Assembly: GCA_934047225.1 (NCBI GenBank)
Contig: OW203986.1
Coordinates: 18,293,221 to 18,357,220, forward strand
DNA from: Ypsolopha sequella
Lineage: Eukaryota; Arthropoda; Insecta; Lepidoptera; Ypsolophidae
Direction of reading: 5' to 3'
DNA: 64,000 nt
Each line of letters opens with the position of its first letter. Positions within the stretch are counted from its first letter, which is position 1. The translations under genes were made by a program, and so were the position numbers. The notes beneath the pieces were generated by a model, which worked only from the letters and a program-made list of their open reading frames with translations, did no database searches and had not been told where the DNA came from. This document shows positions 1-10,845 of the stretch, one piece after another.

Positions 1-281
1 TGAGTGAGCCGAAGAAAATAAGGGTATAGGAAGTGACGAACACATGCCCTCAAGCTAGCATTTCATATAGACAAGGCACATTCCAATTTCAGCCTTCAGA
101 CCATAACACAAAGTTTATTTTTAAATTTCTCTTTTCATCTTGATGAGGATCGAGACCAGAAGCTAAACATTTTTTTTGTACCTTTTACTGAAACTGAAGC
201 AACATTTGATGTCGTGTAGAGTTTGGGTTTGGAAGCGACTTGGCAAACCTTGCATTGATTCATACTCTTTAATGTGCTTAA

Positions 282-701
282 ACAATACCAAAAAAATTAT
301 GGGGTTTTTTCGAATCCATTTACTCCACTATAAAGTCATCTACGTATTTCATTTTTGGGTAAATGTTTATTGAGTATTTGATTGAGATTCTCACTGAAGG
401 AAAACGCGATTGGATGAAATTTTCTCGATAGAATTTAATTCCGAAAAGACCTCTAAATTGTTTTATTTTTTCCTGTAATTCTGAAATCCTAACTAATTTC
501 ATTGTGAAATTGCATTCCAAATGTGGATATTATGTATTTTATATAAAGTCTCCTTGAAAATCTTTTTGACAAAATAGCTTAGTACATTTTGAATTAATAA
601 AAAACTGACTTTTTTGCTACTTTTCCACGAATCCGTCCCACTCGCACTGAGGGTTTTTTCGCATATGGAGTGACAGGGGCGCTAAAACTTTACGTATCGC
701 C
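282..701 (-). mobile_element. TTAA-flanked MITE, family M1, copy A
   Basis: A non-coding element of about 420 bp bounded by TTAA on both sides (278-281 and 702-705). In reverse complement it aligns along most of its length with the copies at 36759-37168, 39302-39718 and 58831-59516. Shared landmarks are a conserved TTAAGGCGAT-like right end, a block complementary to CTCAGTGCGAGAGGGA, and a block complementary to CTCCAATCGCGTT. Its length matches the other copies (410 and 417 bp), but the left terminal repeat is decayed, so this is an old copy. The short frames at 176-373 and 320-520 are not genes. Confidence 0.6.
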
Positions 702-842
702 TTAAATAGCGTTCTTCTCTTGTTATAGTAATATCCTTGTCGTTATAGACCGGTTGCAAAATCGGAAAAGACGTCTCCTTCTCGGTTGTAACGGCATGAC
801 ATGAGACATTTTGCCAACAACCGTTTTAAAGGTACACTCCGG

Positions 843-1401
843 AAGGCAAGACCTGAGAAATGCGTTTGTGTGAGTGATACCAAAATGTACAGTTGGACAA
901 AAAGATTACATATAGAGTTTTATTTTCTTACAATATTGTAATATTTATTCTAGACCTCACACTGCATCTTTATCAACTTAAAATTCACTCCCGTCCCATG
1001 TATCGCCTACGTTAATGATGACTCGCTCTTTTCGGGCATCAATAGAAGCGTCTCGGCCCTTAAATTTAATTACATCTTTAAAGTAGTTTATCAATTTTAA
1101 CACAATTTCTTTCGATTGACTGCTCAATGGTTTTCGTGTACTCAATGTAGGAGCTACTTCACTAATTTGTATTGTAAAAATCAAAAATTTAAACAACTAA
1201 ACGCGCCTCAATCTGCTAGCGGTACCGGAGTTGAAATGCGGGAAGTGCGCGGCAGGGTGACGCCACGTGCCGGGCGGGGCCGGCTTCAAGTTTACTGTAA
1301 AAACAGGTCTAGCGGACGCTCCGCGCTTCAAGCCGCTCTGCCTTTGGTCTCTACACTGTAGGTGTGCACGCACACAAACGCAATTCTCAGGTCTCGCCTG
1401 T
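843..1401. repeat. Region bounded by ~28-bp inverted repeats, with GC-rich core
   Basis: The left arm (about 845-872, containing GACCTGAGAAATGCGTTTGTG) recurs inverted at about 1371-1401. Between the arms, 1200-1346 is strikingly GC-rich (GCCGGGCGGGGCCGGC) for this window. This may be an unrecognised element or a decayed CpG-rich promoter. The overlapping frames on both strands (1116-1361, 1197-1475) look like by-products of the GC content. Confidence 0.35.
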
Positions 1402-1416
1402 ACATATAATAAATAA

Positions 1417-1605
1417 ATGCCTAACTCCACCCATTCGATTAGTCTTTCTAAGAAAAAGGGCAAGAAACTTAGCAAATTTAGTCTTTATGAACTCACCGCA
1501 TCTGCTGACGGCTTCTGGTCCGCGTCGTGGTGGGTAGAGAAGTGTCGTATAGCCCCCGACATCCCGATCACGCTACATGCCGTTGTCACTCATACCGAAC
1601 ACTGA
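1417..1605 (+). pseudogene. Short lysine-rich coding-like block, repeated at 48 kb
   Basis: The frame opens with ATG and encodes 62 residues including SLSKKKGKKLSK and ending in a TGA. The first ~60 bp recur at 48018-48085 with matching residues (SLAKKKGKKLSK), so the block is dispersed. Each copy then diverges from the other. A lysine-rich KKxGKK start followed by a tryptophan-containing stretch vaguely recalls eIF4B N-termini, but I cannot confirm this. It could equally be part of an unidentified retroelement. No splice sites or downstream coding can be supported. Confidence 0.2.
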
Positions 1606-1619
1606 ACTCGTCACCTCGC

Positions 1620-2280
1620 CTTGAACCGAGTTCGAGTCTCCATAGTGCCACTTGTTTAACTTAAGGCGTTCAATGTTTTTGTTGCCACTCATGTCACTTC
1701 TTTGATTGAATCTGATTTAGTTAATTACAAAGTATTTTAATTCTAAAACGTAAAGATATCTTAGTGTTATTATTGTCCCCACTTACGCGGAAAACTAAAT
1801 TTAACACGTTCACTGCAGCTATGTGCTACGGCGCGGGCGCCAGTGGGCCGAAAATTACGTTTCATAGACATTTTCATTTTATTTTTTAAGTGGTGATTTT
1901 TTTAGTTGGATGTGCTTTAGAAGACTATAAATATGCTTAATAATGTAAAAAATATTGAATATAAGTGCAAACTGCTAACACAGAATTTTAATATTATTAT
2001 TTTGTATGGAGTTGACTTTAAAATTGGTGATAAGTCAGCTCGGGCACAATTGCCCCTTATTTCCTCGTAGGTGATTTTTCTATGATATATTTAGGATTTA
2101 TTGGCATACTACTAAAACTGGGCAAAGTTGCGCGATTTATAACTTTTATTTTTTTGTGCTATATTTAAAGTCTATAATCAAAGCTGGATTTACGAAGCAC
2201 CTAAACTATTACCATATTACTAATTTACAAATAAGAGGATGAAAAAAAAAAATTCATATGAATTATAATATATTGTTAGA
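1620..2280. other. No gene seen
   Basis: AT-rich sequence with a few short GC-richer words (1820-1850). No open frame, RNA gene or convincing element boundary was found. Confidence 0.6.
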
Positions 2281-2282
2281 TG

Positions 2283-2346
2283 TTGTTCGAATTATCGAAC
2301 CTGAATCTCAAGATTGAGAGGCCAGCAGTACCCCTGAGCTACCGCT
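2283..2346 (-). mobile_element. SINE tRNA-like head (fragment)
   Basis: In reverse complement this reads as a tRNA-like pol III promoter: box A GTAGCTCAGGGGTA and a box B-like AGGTTCGAT about 35 bases later. It matches the head of the full SINE at 57361-57717. The acceptor stem does not close, so it is not a functional tRNA gene. The body expected on its left (lower coordinates) is too decayed to delimit. Confidence 0.6.
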
Positions 2347-3310
2347 GCATTAGAATAAAGGCGAATGGACACGCCAACTGCAATTTGGACCTGTCTTTGA
2401 AGGCCTACAGACTCCTCCCACACGGGTGGTCCAAAAACTTTCATAAAAATATATGACAGGCATTATAGAGTCAAAAATAAATTTTAAGTTTCATAAACTG
2501 TTTTTCTATTGTAAGTTTTGACAAAAAAAATTGAAAGTCATCGAAAGTTTATGATTAACACAAGAATTCTCTTACTCCTTCCAAACGCCTAAAGCGATTT
2601 TAATTATTATTTCACCAAATTATAGGAAATTTTTAGATCTAAAAAAATTAAGTTCAAATTTTTTTTTCCGTTCATGGCGTCCATGTGAAAAGTATTATTT
2701 TCTCCTATTTTGCGCTAGCCAGAGACGCAGTGGTTGTCGTAACAGCCACTTTTCAAGGCACGCTGAAATGAACATAATTTCAATGTCGTTTCCGTTGATA
2801 TTTGTACCGACACAAATCGAGTTGCTTATTTAGCGTGGTCATTCGCCTTAAGAACTAACTGATTATATCTCCTGCTAATATTGCTAATCGCCATACAATT
2901 TGAAGCAGATTTTGCGTTAAGCTTTTAGCTTTAATGCTGCGGTTATAACTAAAATTCTAATCAATTGAAACATTAGCGGCTAATCAAGTTACATGTAGCT
3001 TTCAGGCACGAATGATTAATTTTGCTCAATTTTGTCAATACTCAATTGTTTTGTTTGTTAGGAGGTCACATATTTGTAATTCAGTTGACGGAAATTGGAA
3101 ATCAGTAATCATAATGTACCAAGTTTGATGAGAATATCATCTGAATTTTGCAAATAAATAAGTTTGGTTCGAAATTTCGATTATTGTAATGAAGTGACAT
3201 CGCAAAAAGAAAGAATTTATAACCACTTTATGTACACAAAAACCAAATTAAAACTATATGAAATTTGTTTTTTTTTTAAAGGTGTTTTTTTATGTGGCGG
3301 GTTGAAAAAC
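2347..3310. other. No gene; one shared block with 24.03 kb
   Basis: AT-rich, without coding. The block 2660-2712 (poly-T, then GTCCATGTGAAAAG and TTTTCTCCTAT) recurs at 24034-24086, marking an unclassified dispersed repeat. Confidence 0.5.
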
Positions 3311-3313
3311 ATG

Positions 3314-3690
3314 AAAAACATTATCATCGTTTACGTCGCTCAGAGCCTGTGCCCGGAATCTATGAAATGTATTTAAGTTAACATCTTCCCTTGAAAATGG
3401 TGTAAAATCGGTAACCGGTTGGGAGAAAACATAAAATTTAAAATTGGAATTAAAATATATTTATTGATGTAATGTAGGTATATCAGATACACTTATGTAT
3501 CGGTCGGTTTCAATGTAATATAATTAAATAATCTATGTCTTTAGGTAATAGTTTTATAAAATAAATAATAATACGGGGAAATAAACAAGGAAATAATAAA
3601 GGTTAGACTAGGTGAATAAATAGTGAAACTACTGTAAAAGTGCTATTAAATCAAGATGTGTTTCAAGTTTCACCAAATGCCGACAATCGC
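3314..3690 (+). repeat. Dispersed repeat, second copy at 48.86-49.02 kb
   Basis: The stretch containing ACATTATCATCG, TTACGTCGCTCA and CCCTTGAAAATGGTG is shared with 48857-49020 in the same order. Its end (CACCAAATGCCGACAATCGC, 3670-3689) recurs next to Penelope-like relics at 40.76 and 61.94 kb. It may therefore be part of a Penelope-like terminal region. The frame 3164-3376 overlaps it and has no recognisable product. Confidence 0.5.
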
Positions 3691-4128
3691 AAGCATAAAT
3701 TTTGTTAAAAGAATTTATTTGCGAAGTATTCATGGCAATAGTTACGAAATTAAAGCATTGAAATACGTAAAGCTACCTTTAAATCTCAAATGGTTGCAAA
3801 GCGTGATTCTTAACAGTGTCGTTATAAATATTTCAATTCCTTTGAAATTCGTACAGTTTGCCGGCCCTTTTTGAATTATAACTAGCCTGTCTTCAAAAGC
3901 AACAACGGTTTATTGTTTGGCACTTTATTTATGCCTTAATTGTACTTTTCGCATCGTATTTATTACTTCTCGCAGCTTAATTGTAAGGCACCATATTTTT
4001 TATACTATTTGCTTTATCCATCATATTTCTCATTAAAGTAATTATATTAAAATAGAAATCATACATTCAGTCATCCATTTATATATTAATATAAAAATTA
4101 ATTTAGTAATCGGCATATTTAGCTTGAA
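3691..4128. other. No gene seen
   Basis: AT-rich spacer before the minisatellite; the frame at 3656-3874 has no recognisable domain. Confidence 0.6.
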
Positions 4129-4555
4129 ATATCTAAGACAAATAGAAGTTCGATATCTGTTAAAAGTTTTAATTCAGGGGGTGTATTAAAATATCTAAGA
4201 CAAATAGAAGCAGTTCGATGCTTGTTACAAGTTTTTAATTCAGGGGGTGTATTAAATATCTAAGACAAATAGAAGTTCGATATCTGTTAAAAGTTTTAAT
4301 TCAGGGGGTGTATTAAAATATCTAAGACAAATAGAAGCAGTTCGATGCTTGTTACAAGTTTTTAATTCAGGGGGTGTATTAAATATCTAAGACAAATAGA
4401 AGTTCGATATCTGTTAAAAGTTTTAATTCAGGGGGTGTATTAAAATATATAAGACAAATTGAAGCAGTTCGATGCTTGTTACAAGTTTTTAATTCAGGGG
4501 GTGTATTAAATATCTAAGACAAATAGAAGTTCGATACCTGTTAAAAGTTTTAAAA
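4129..4555 (+). repeat. Minisatellite block 1, 62+65 bp higher-order unit
   Basis: Seven tandem units start at about 4129, 4191, 4256, 4318, 4383, 4445 and 4510. They alternate between a 62-bp type (AAGTTCGATATCTGTTAAAAG) and a 65-bp type (AAGCAGTTCGATGCTTGTTAC). Each carries ATCTAAGACAAATAGAAG and TTCAGGGGGTGTATTAAA. The strict A-B-A-B-A-B-A order gives a 127-bp dimeric unit. The last unit degenerates at its right edge. No coding potential. Confidence 0.95.
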
Positions 4556-5026
4556 TTCGGTGGTGGTGCATCTTGGGTCTAAAACGGCACGAAGGTTATT
4601 TATTTATTATTTACATAATTTTGTGTTAAAAATTATAATTATAGATTGTATATGCTAAAAATATGTTTGGCAACAGCTTCTAATTTTTTTTATATTTAAA
4701 ATTCATTCATTTATTTTTCTTTCTTATTTTGTGTTTTCCTAGCATTTTGGTGGGAAAATTGTTAAAGAGAGCTTTTATATAATATTTTGCTTGCAGATTT
4801 TTTACATTTAAGTCAAAAAATGTTAAGCTTTACAAGTAACTAATAAAAAAAATAAAAAATAAAAAAACATTTTTTATATGTAATAAAATTCGTTTTTTTT
4901 CTCGTTTTTATTTGTGGAAATACCCTTTCAATAAAGAAAAAAACATTTTATTTATTTTTTATTTATGTTGGTATTTATTGTTTAAATTTTTTACAAAAAT
5001 AAAATCTTATGCATTTAATGGTTAAA
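4556..5026. other. AT-rich spacer between minisatellite blocks
   Basis: Very AT-rich, with poly-A and poly-T runs (4845-4990), splitting the two minisatellite blocks. It may be an insertion that divided one array, but no inverted ends are visible. Confidence 0.5.
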
Positions 5027-5282
5027 ATATCTATGACAAATAGAAGCAGTTCGATGCTTGTTAAAAGTTTTTAATTTAGGGGGTGTATTAAAATATCTAA
5101 GGTAAATAGAATTTCGATGCCAGTTAAAAGTTTTTAATTCAGGGGGTGTATTATAATATCTAAGACAAATATAAGCAGTTCGATGCTAGTAAATTGTTTT
5201 TAATTCCGGGGGTGTATTAAAACATCTAAGACAGCTAGAAGCAGTTTAATCCTTGTTAAAACTTTTTAAAGCAGGGTGTATA
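5027..5282 (+). repeat. Minisatellite block 2, diverged
   Basis: Four more units begin at about 5027, 5093, 5156 and 5222, with the same ATCTAAGACAAATAGAAG and GGGGGTGTATTA core. They are visibly more diverged than block 1 and lack its regular dimeric order, as expected for the older edge of an array. Confidence 0.9.
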
Positions 5283-5664
5283 TTTCATAAAGGCTTGTTT
5301 ACAGTGACTTTGCATGTTGAAACTGTTTACTAAACGAGGCAAGGTAACTTACTAGGAAAGTGGAACGAAAGCTTTGATTAAGTGGGGCAACCGCTTAATA
5401 GTTCACTTTAATAACAATTTATATCAAACTGTAAGGTTGAGTTTGTAAAAGACTGTGAAAGGGATTTTTATAAAAGGTGACTTTCTCATCATCGTCCAAA
5501 ACAATCAATCATTAATCGGGACTGCGAGTGAGTAGTTTAAGAAAATAAAAGAAAGGTTGTAAAGAAAATTAAAAGGGGGATATAATAATGATATGAACGT
5601 TAAGTAAATGAAGTGAAAATTAATAAAGTGTAAATACATCTAAATCTAAAAACTTGTTTTACTT
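5283..5664. other. No gene seen
   Basis: AT-rich sequence between minisatellite and LINE tail; nothing recognised. Confidence 0.6.
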
Positions 5665-5833
5665 GTACATACATACAAACATACCTACATGTACTAACGC
5701 TTGTTTCCTAGAGGAGTAGGCAGAGACGGCAGATTTTCATCTGCTACGATCAAGACACACCTTTTTTGACTCTTCCACATCCATTAATCTAGTTATACAA
5801 GCTCTTCTATTCCGGGTACTTTTGATATGGCAA
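5665..5833 (-). mobile_element. RTE-like LINE 3' end (5'-truncated)
   Basis: In reverse complement this encodes KSTRNRRACITRLMDVEE, then KVCLDRSR and SAVSAY, followed by a GTATGT-rich tail. The same C-terminal frame appears on the plus strand at 50985-51150 (KSTRNRRACMTRLMDVEE) and at 34838-34934. It is a dead 3' remnant of a LINE reverse transcriptase frame, with stop codons near the end. Confidence 0.75.
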
Positions 5834-5892
5834 ATACTCTTATAATATATACATCATAATCATAAAATTGTCTATTGTGGCAAATCAATATG

Positions 5893-5894
<2 letters not shown>

Positions 5895-5947
<53 letters not shown>
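5895..5947. repeat. (AT)n microsatellite
   Basis: About 26 AT dinucleotides without interruption. Confidence 0.97.
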
Positions 5948-5951
<4 letters not shown>

Positions 5952-6244
5952 ACACATAAGAAATAACACATATATTTATGTATATATAATGGAAAGAAAT
6001 CAATGTTTGGATTTACAATACACCGTGAAATTTAAACTCTCTTTGAAATGAAAACTGATGATAGACTCGTCCATACGAATTACTTTTACTATAGAGCCAA
6101 ACCAGAAATTGTAAAAATAATGTCGAATAATTTTTTCACTTTTCTATGGAACAGCAAATTTTTTTACTTTTAGTTCCATAGTAAAAGGACGATTACATTC
6201 ACCAGTTTTCGTTCCGTTTACCGGCTTTAATTGAACGGTATTAA

Positions 6245-6392
6245 GGGTCGGCTCCGCCAAAGATGGTCTCGCGTTTGGACAATTTAGCATATTAAACAAT
6301 AATATTTAAAAAATATATATGTAATTTGTGTAATTAGTTAAAAAGATGCATTCATAAAGCGTTTATTGGCAGAATGCTAAACTTAACCCTCT
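6245..6392. mobile_element. TTAA-flanked MITE, family M3, short copy
   Basis: The left end TTAAGGGTCGG continues into CTCGCGTTTGGACAATTTAGC, identical to a block in the M3 copy at 56668-56904. TTAA lies at both edges (6241-6244, about 6393-6396). The right terminal repeat is decayed and the interior is shorter than in the 56-kb copy. Confidence 0.5.
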
Positions 6393-6399
6393 TTAACAT

Positions 6400-7570
6400 C
6401 TAAAATAACAGATCGCAGTTCAGATCGTGTTTCGGGTCCATATATTTTACAAATTAAACCACTTAATTCTCATAATTGCTAAGACAATAGTTAAATCACA
6501 TGTTCTGAGAGTTAAATAATAGATCGTAGCTAGAGTCCAACTTACAGATTAAGGAAGAATGATAAACTATGAAGTATGCCTATGTGCCGTGCCTATTCAA
6601 TTAGCATATTTTGGTTTCAAATAAATGTTTATTTAAGTGTCAAAAAATAACGTAGATTTTAAATGTAACAAAATATAATGTTAATAACTTAGACCATTTA
6701 ACACGTGACGTGACAAAGCGCGACTCTTAGTACTGAAAACATTCCGCCGTTTTTCGCAGGAGGGGAGATAAACACGCATAGCACTCATGTACTCATACAG
6801 GTACACTACTGCGAAAAAATTACATGTCACACTATATCAAAAGCTGTAACACAAACACAAAACGAGCACACAAGCAAATTTACATGAACAAATTGGCAGA
6901 GGGGAATGCGTGCGCTTGCCGAGTCCCGTTATATGGTCTAAGATCAATAATAATACTATTTAAAATTATTATTTATTTACAAAAAAGAAGATGAAACATA
7001 ACTAAATTACGGTTATTTCAAAGTTTCCTAATACGAATCTGTAATTTTATTTTCCAAAAGAAACAACCAAGCTGGGACCGCAAAGGTTTTGAGCAAGTGG
7101 GAAGTTAATTAATTACTGGTTTTGCTAGCTTTTTGGCTCCGATTCTGGCCGTAATTAGAAGGTTGAGGGCTGAAGACCCTGACTTTCTAGCTTATGATTG
7201 AAGTTATTTTGATAGAGTTATTTATTTGTTTACTCGTAGATCAGTACTTGCCTTTTCCCGTGTACGAGTCAACAAGATATTTTATTACATTTCCTGAAAG
7301 TAGTCTCTCAGGTTTATTAAACAAAGCATAGTCGGCTACATAATAAATTGTTTTTGCGAAGTTCTTCCCACTAACGTCTATAAATACACGCCTATAATAA
7401 CACTGATGAATAGTTTGCTAGAAGTTTGTTTATAACAATTTGTCCGTTTGAGCATTAAAAAGTTTACTACAGGTTGTATAAAAAAAAAAACGAACGCTTG
7501 TGAAAGTGGAAACGATAAAATTTTGATTTTATTTATCACCAAGTTTGAAGTTTTTTATTAAGATCGGACT
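6400..7570. other. No gene seen
   Basis: AT-rich sequence without a frame or element I can delimit. Confidence 0.6.
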
Positions 7571-7715
7571 TTTATGAATATTGTAGTATAAATTAAATAA
7601 AAAAGAAAACTTTCGACATATACTTCGACCCACTTGAGATCGTCGTCAGTCGATATTCGATATCGATATATCGAAAGTTTTCTTTTTTATTTAATTTATA
7701 CTACAATATTCATAA
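7571..7715 (-). mobile_element. Penelope-like palindrome with hammerhead-like module
   Basis: About 45-bp arms (TATGAATATTGTAGTATAAA, 7573-7592, and its complement near 7695-7713) enclose a small module. On the minus strand it reads CTGACGA (7643-7649), one C, a short stem with AAGT loop, then GAAG (7623-7626). Before it, TCGATAT and ATATCGA can form a helix. Such CTGANGA-stem-GAA modules occur in Penelope-like terminal repeats as hammerhead motifs. Here the GAAA is changed to GAAG and an extra base precedes helix II, so activity is doubtful. The assignment to a Penelope-like element is inferred; no reverse transcriptase is present. Confidence 0.55.
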
Positions 7716-7777
7716 ATATATATAATAAAACAGTTCAAAAAAAGCTGTTATTAAGTAAAAATATTTATTTTCATTAA

Positions 7778-8133
7778 GAGCGGTATCACAGCCGGATTGT
7801 GAAAAACCAACCTTTTTCTAATTAATCGAAACAGAACACTTAAATTCAAAATTCACTCAATAGTTATTCAACAAAACCTTATTACCTATGTATTGCGTAT
7901 GCTATCGGAAAGTTTCTATCCGTTCCTGTAAATTAAAATTTCAAAAATTCTGAATTAAAAAGATTTGAAATTCCAATTTTCAGAAACCAATGAAAACTTT
8001 GCAATGGTGGCATACACAATACATAGGTAATAAGGTTTTGTTGAATAACTCTTGAGTGAATTTTGAATTTAAGTGTTCTGTTTTCATTAATTAAAAAAGG
8101 CGGGTTTTTCTCAATCCGGCTGCGATACCGCTC
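7778..8133. mobile_element. TTAA-flanked foldback MITE, family M2, copy 1
   Basis: TTAA at 7774-7777 and 8134-8137 flank a 356-bp element. Its terminal inverted repeats exceed 100 bp and start GAGCGGTATC. They include GGATTGTG and ATTCAAAATTCACTCAAT on the left, with complements on the right. There is no coding capacity. Second and third copies lie at 43728-43986 and 43991-44104. The TTAA target is the one used by piggyBac-type transposases, but these ends do not begin with the usual CCYT, so the mobilising enzyme is unknown. Confidence 0.85.
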
Positions 8134-8137
8134 TTAA

Positions 8138-8699
8138 TTTAGAGTCAAATAAGAAAAATGCGTCTTTTTTGTGCCTGAATTTTATGTACTTTCAAACTAC
8201 TTCAAACACTACTGCTGAAGGCTAACAATTTCTTTTTCATCTAGGGTGTTCTCACTCACCAGGAATTTGCAAAAAGTGAATAAAATGTAAGCAAAATTCA
8301 AATAGGTATGTACTTATACAATTTAAAATAACACACCTACATTGATATACCTATACATACACTTTTTATTATTAGTACACTTTGTCTTACAGTATTACAG
8401 TATGTACGATCGAGGAAATTATTGCCACAGGAATAAATGCGACAAATGGATCAGCCAAACTTTTCCTGACGATAAAATAATGTCAAGGGTCGTGACTAAA
8501 CAAAATTTAAAGCCAGCTAAGTTGTCTATTTAATTAAACTTTTCTGAAAAACATGATTTACCAAGAAATTGAAACTTCGGCCTACCTAAATTAATTAAAC
8601 ATTGATTGAAATTTTCATGGAATTGCAAATACCAGTTACATGCTCAATGAGTTTTACGTAAAAAGTTCACTAACTTTGCAAAAAAATATTGTCACTGTT
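8138..8699. other. No gene seen
   Basis: AT-rich; the frame 8342-8533 has no recognisable product. Confidence 0.6.
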
Positions 8700-8880
8700 G
8701 TTTGTTTAAAGAAGTACGACGCGTCGTAGACTCGCGGTCTCGGCTACGAAAATTTCGTAGCGAAGTCGCGTAGCTCGTAGCGAGCACCGCACGTGGTACG
8801 ATCAACTGCGGGATCTAAACTGCCGCAGCCCGCAGCGTTCTGCCTCCTGCCTCGCGCACCAACCCGCACCCGACCGTAAT
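8700..8880. other. GC-rich patch with internal inverted words
   Basis: GC content rises sharply, with repeated CGTAG/CTACG words (GTACGACGCGTCGTAG, TTTCGTAGCGAAGTCGCG, CTCGTAGCGAGC) that can form several small hairpins. It then becomes C-rich (CCGCAGCCCGCAGCG). There is no frame over 60 codons. The CTACG words recall the two-unit repeat at 45655-45840. Possibly the end of a DNA transposon. Confidence 0.35.
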
Positions 8881-9620
8881 AATGATTGACAAAGTACTTT
8901 ACCTATGTTTCTATATAAACTGGATACCTCTGTAAATAAATAAGAAAAGCGTATTCAACTGTGGTTTTGGTTCTTGATCGATAAATCAGTGTAAAGTTTA
9001 ACTTCCCACCTTTGAGCTAAAGCTGAAATTATGCTATTGCGGTATCCCGTTGCCTCCTAAATCAAGCGTCGTGAAGACAACTGAATCACCGTACCGACTG
9101 CAGTAAATAAACACCGAGTCGGTTATTCCATCGCTTCACCTGTTGCCTGTTGAAACTTTTACACGTGGAAGATATATTCAACTAGGTTGAATGATTATGT
9201 CCGCAATCTTTTGGCTGTACTTCTGTTCGTATTTGTAGATGTGTGCGCGTGTGATAAAATCTAGGTTATGCATTACGAATGAATGTTCAATTTGGACACA
9301 CTGCTCTGATTTAGGTCCATTTTATTGTTCCCGCACTCAGGTGTCTGAATTGCTTAATTATTTTATCGTGGCACCGAGAGGTATCCACGATGTTGACCCT
9401 TCACGACAAAAAATAGCTTATGGATTATGGAACTCCTATTACTTAAATCACTAGTGACGGCTCTGAGAGAAATTTCTTCAGAACTGTAGTAGATAGACCA
9501 CAGCTAAACAACTATTGTCGCTGTTGTTTCATTAATAAGAGTCTAACAATATGCGTGGGTTCAAACAACATATATATAACAATATACACAACAAACATAT
9601 ATATACAACATAATATTGAT
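8881..9620. other. No gene seen
   Basis: Includes the unassigned frame 9239-9454, which shows no domain, signal or repeat. Confidence 0.55.
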
Positions 9621-9996
9621 GTGGCAGGCAAATAGTAAAATCCGGCAGTTTACAAACAACATCGTCAGTTTTTAAACGCTCGCTGTTTTGTGATTTGCCT
9701 AAGGAAAATTGTGAAATGACTTCGGCACCAAAAAGTAAAATATAGGTGCAACGACGAGCGGAGCGAGGAGGAGCGTGTTTGTTTTACATGTAAATACATA
9801 TTGGGAGCCAAGCTGAGCGTAGCGGAGCAAAGGGATGCGAAGCGGCCCTCGTTAATTCTAAAAGAACTACTATAAGCCAAGGCAAGTTATAAAATGCCGA
9901 ATTCTACTCCATGACGAAGATTCGTCAAATTAGCGAGTGTTTAGAAATTGACGACGCCGTTTGTAAAATGCTAATTTTTGTTCATTTGTCTGAGAC
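9621..9996. mobile_element. MITE with ~60-bp terminal inverted repeats
   Basis: The left end (GGCAGGCAAATAGTAAAA, then CAGTTTACAAACAACATCGT) matches the inverted right end (9940-9994). The interior is GC-richer with GACGAGCGGAGCGAGGAG. A fragment with GCGACGACCAGCGGAGCGA at 41818-41836 belongs to the same family. No transposase is present. The minus-strand frame 9665-9880 lies within the element and is not a gene. Confidence 0.75.
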
Positions 9997-9999
9997 ATA

Positions 10000-10726
10000 A
10001 ATACGTAAGTACTACAATTGTACGTCCAAATTTGTAGAAAAAATGGACAAACAAAGCAATATTAAATGAGATTATACATAAGAGAAAAATATTCACAAAA
10101 TAAGGAAAATAATAAAGCTTAATACCCCGTCTACAAATAATAAAAACGCGAAGTGGGTCTGAATTAATTTTCACCGTGTGAAAATAAGGACAGATTTTAG
10201 AAACCAAAAATATTTGGACCTCATTGCAGAGAAAGTTGGTAATTTCTACGGAAAAGCACGCTGTTTCTGGCACTTTTCATGGAAATTTATTTTATGTACG
10301 GGGTTTCCGTTGGAGCAATAATTCATGCCATTTGAAATGGCGGATTACCCGGGATGACTAGGGAATTGTTATGAAAACATTATTTTGATGTATTTACCCT
10401 CACGCACGATATTACGATTATTTTTACTCATCTACCTTTGTATGTATGAGTATGTATGAATTATCTAATTGGCAATAAACATCGACCTTGCTTACCCGTA
10501 TTTTGAAGTAAGAAATAATATTTGTGTTTACTTCGCCTCATTCAACCAAAAATATTGAATATTGCTTTGTAATAATATTTTTTTACTTTGTAATATCACT
10601 TGGTTTTATATAGGAGGTTAAGAAGATGTTGCGGAAGCCGGAAACTGGCGATAGTAATCGTGCGTAATAAAACTTTTTGTAATAAAAGAAAACAATCAAG
10701 TGCGAATTAACAAATTACTACTCCCG
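10000..10726. other. No gene seen
   Basis: AT-rich; the 100-codon minus frame at 9971-10273 is hydrophobic and low in complexity, with no recognisable family. Confidence 0.5.
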
Positions 10727-10845
10727 AAAAAGCCTGAAATAACGTTAACTCGATATGTTAAAATATACTCTGTAACCTTCGAAATTTTAACGCGCGTGGT
10801 GCATATCATTTAATATAATAAGTTAAAGTTATTTCAGGCCTTTTT
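10727..10845. mobile_element. Small inverted-repeat element (~119 bp)
   Basis: AAAAGCCTGAAATAACGTTAAC at the left recurs inverted at the right (GTTAAAGTTATTTCAGGCC). Probably a tiny non-autonomous DNA element; superfamily unknown. Confidence 0.5.

Noticed and set aside
4129..4555. CRISPR-like array
   Set aside because: Units are continuous tandem repeats without unique spacers, in a eukaryotic repeat setting.
9971..10273. 100-codon minus-strand frame as a membrane protein
   Set aside because: It overlaps the end of a MITE and AT-rich DNA; its hydrophobic content follows from T-rich codons.
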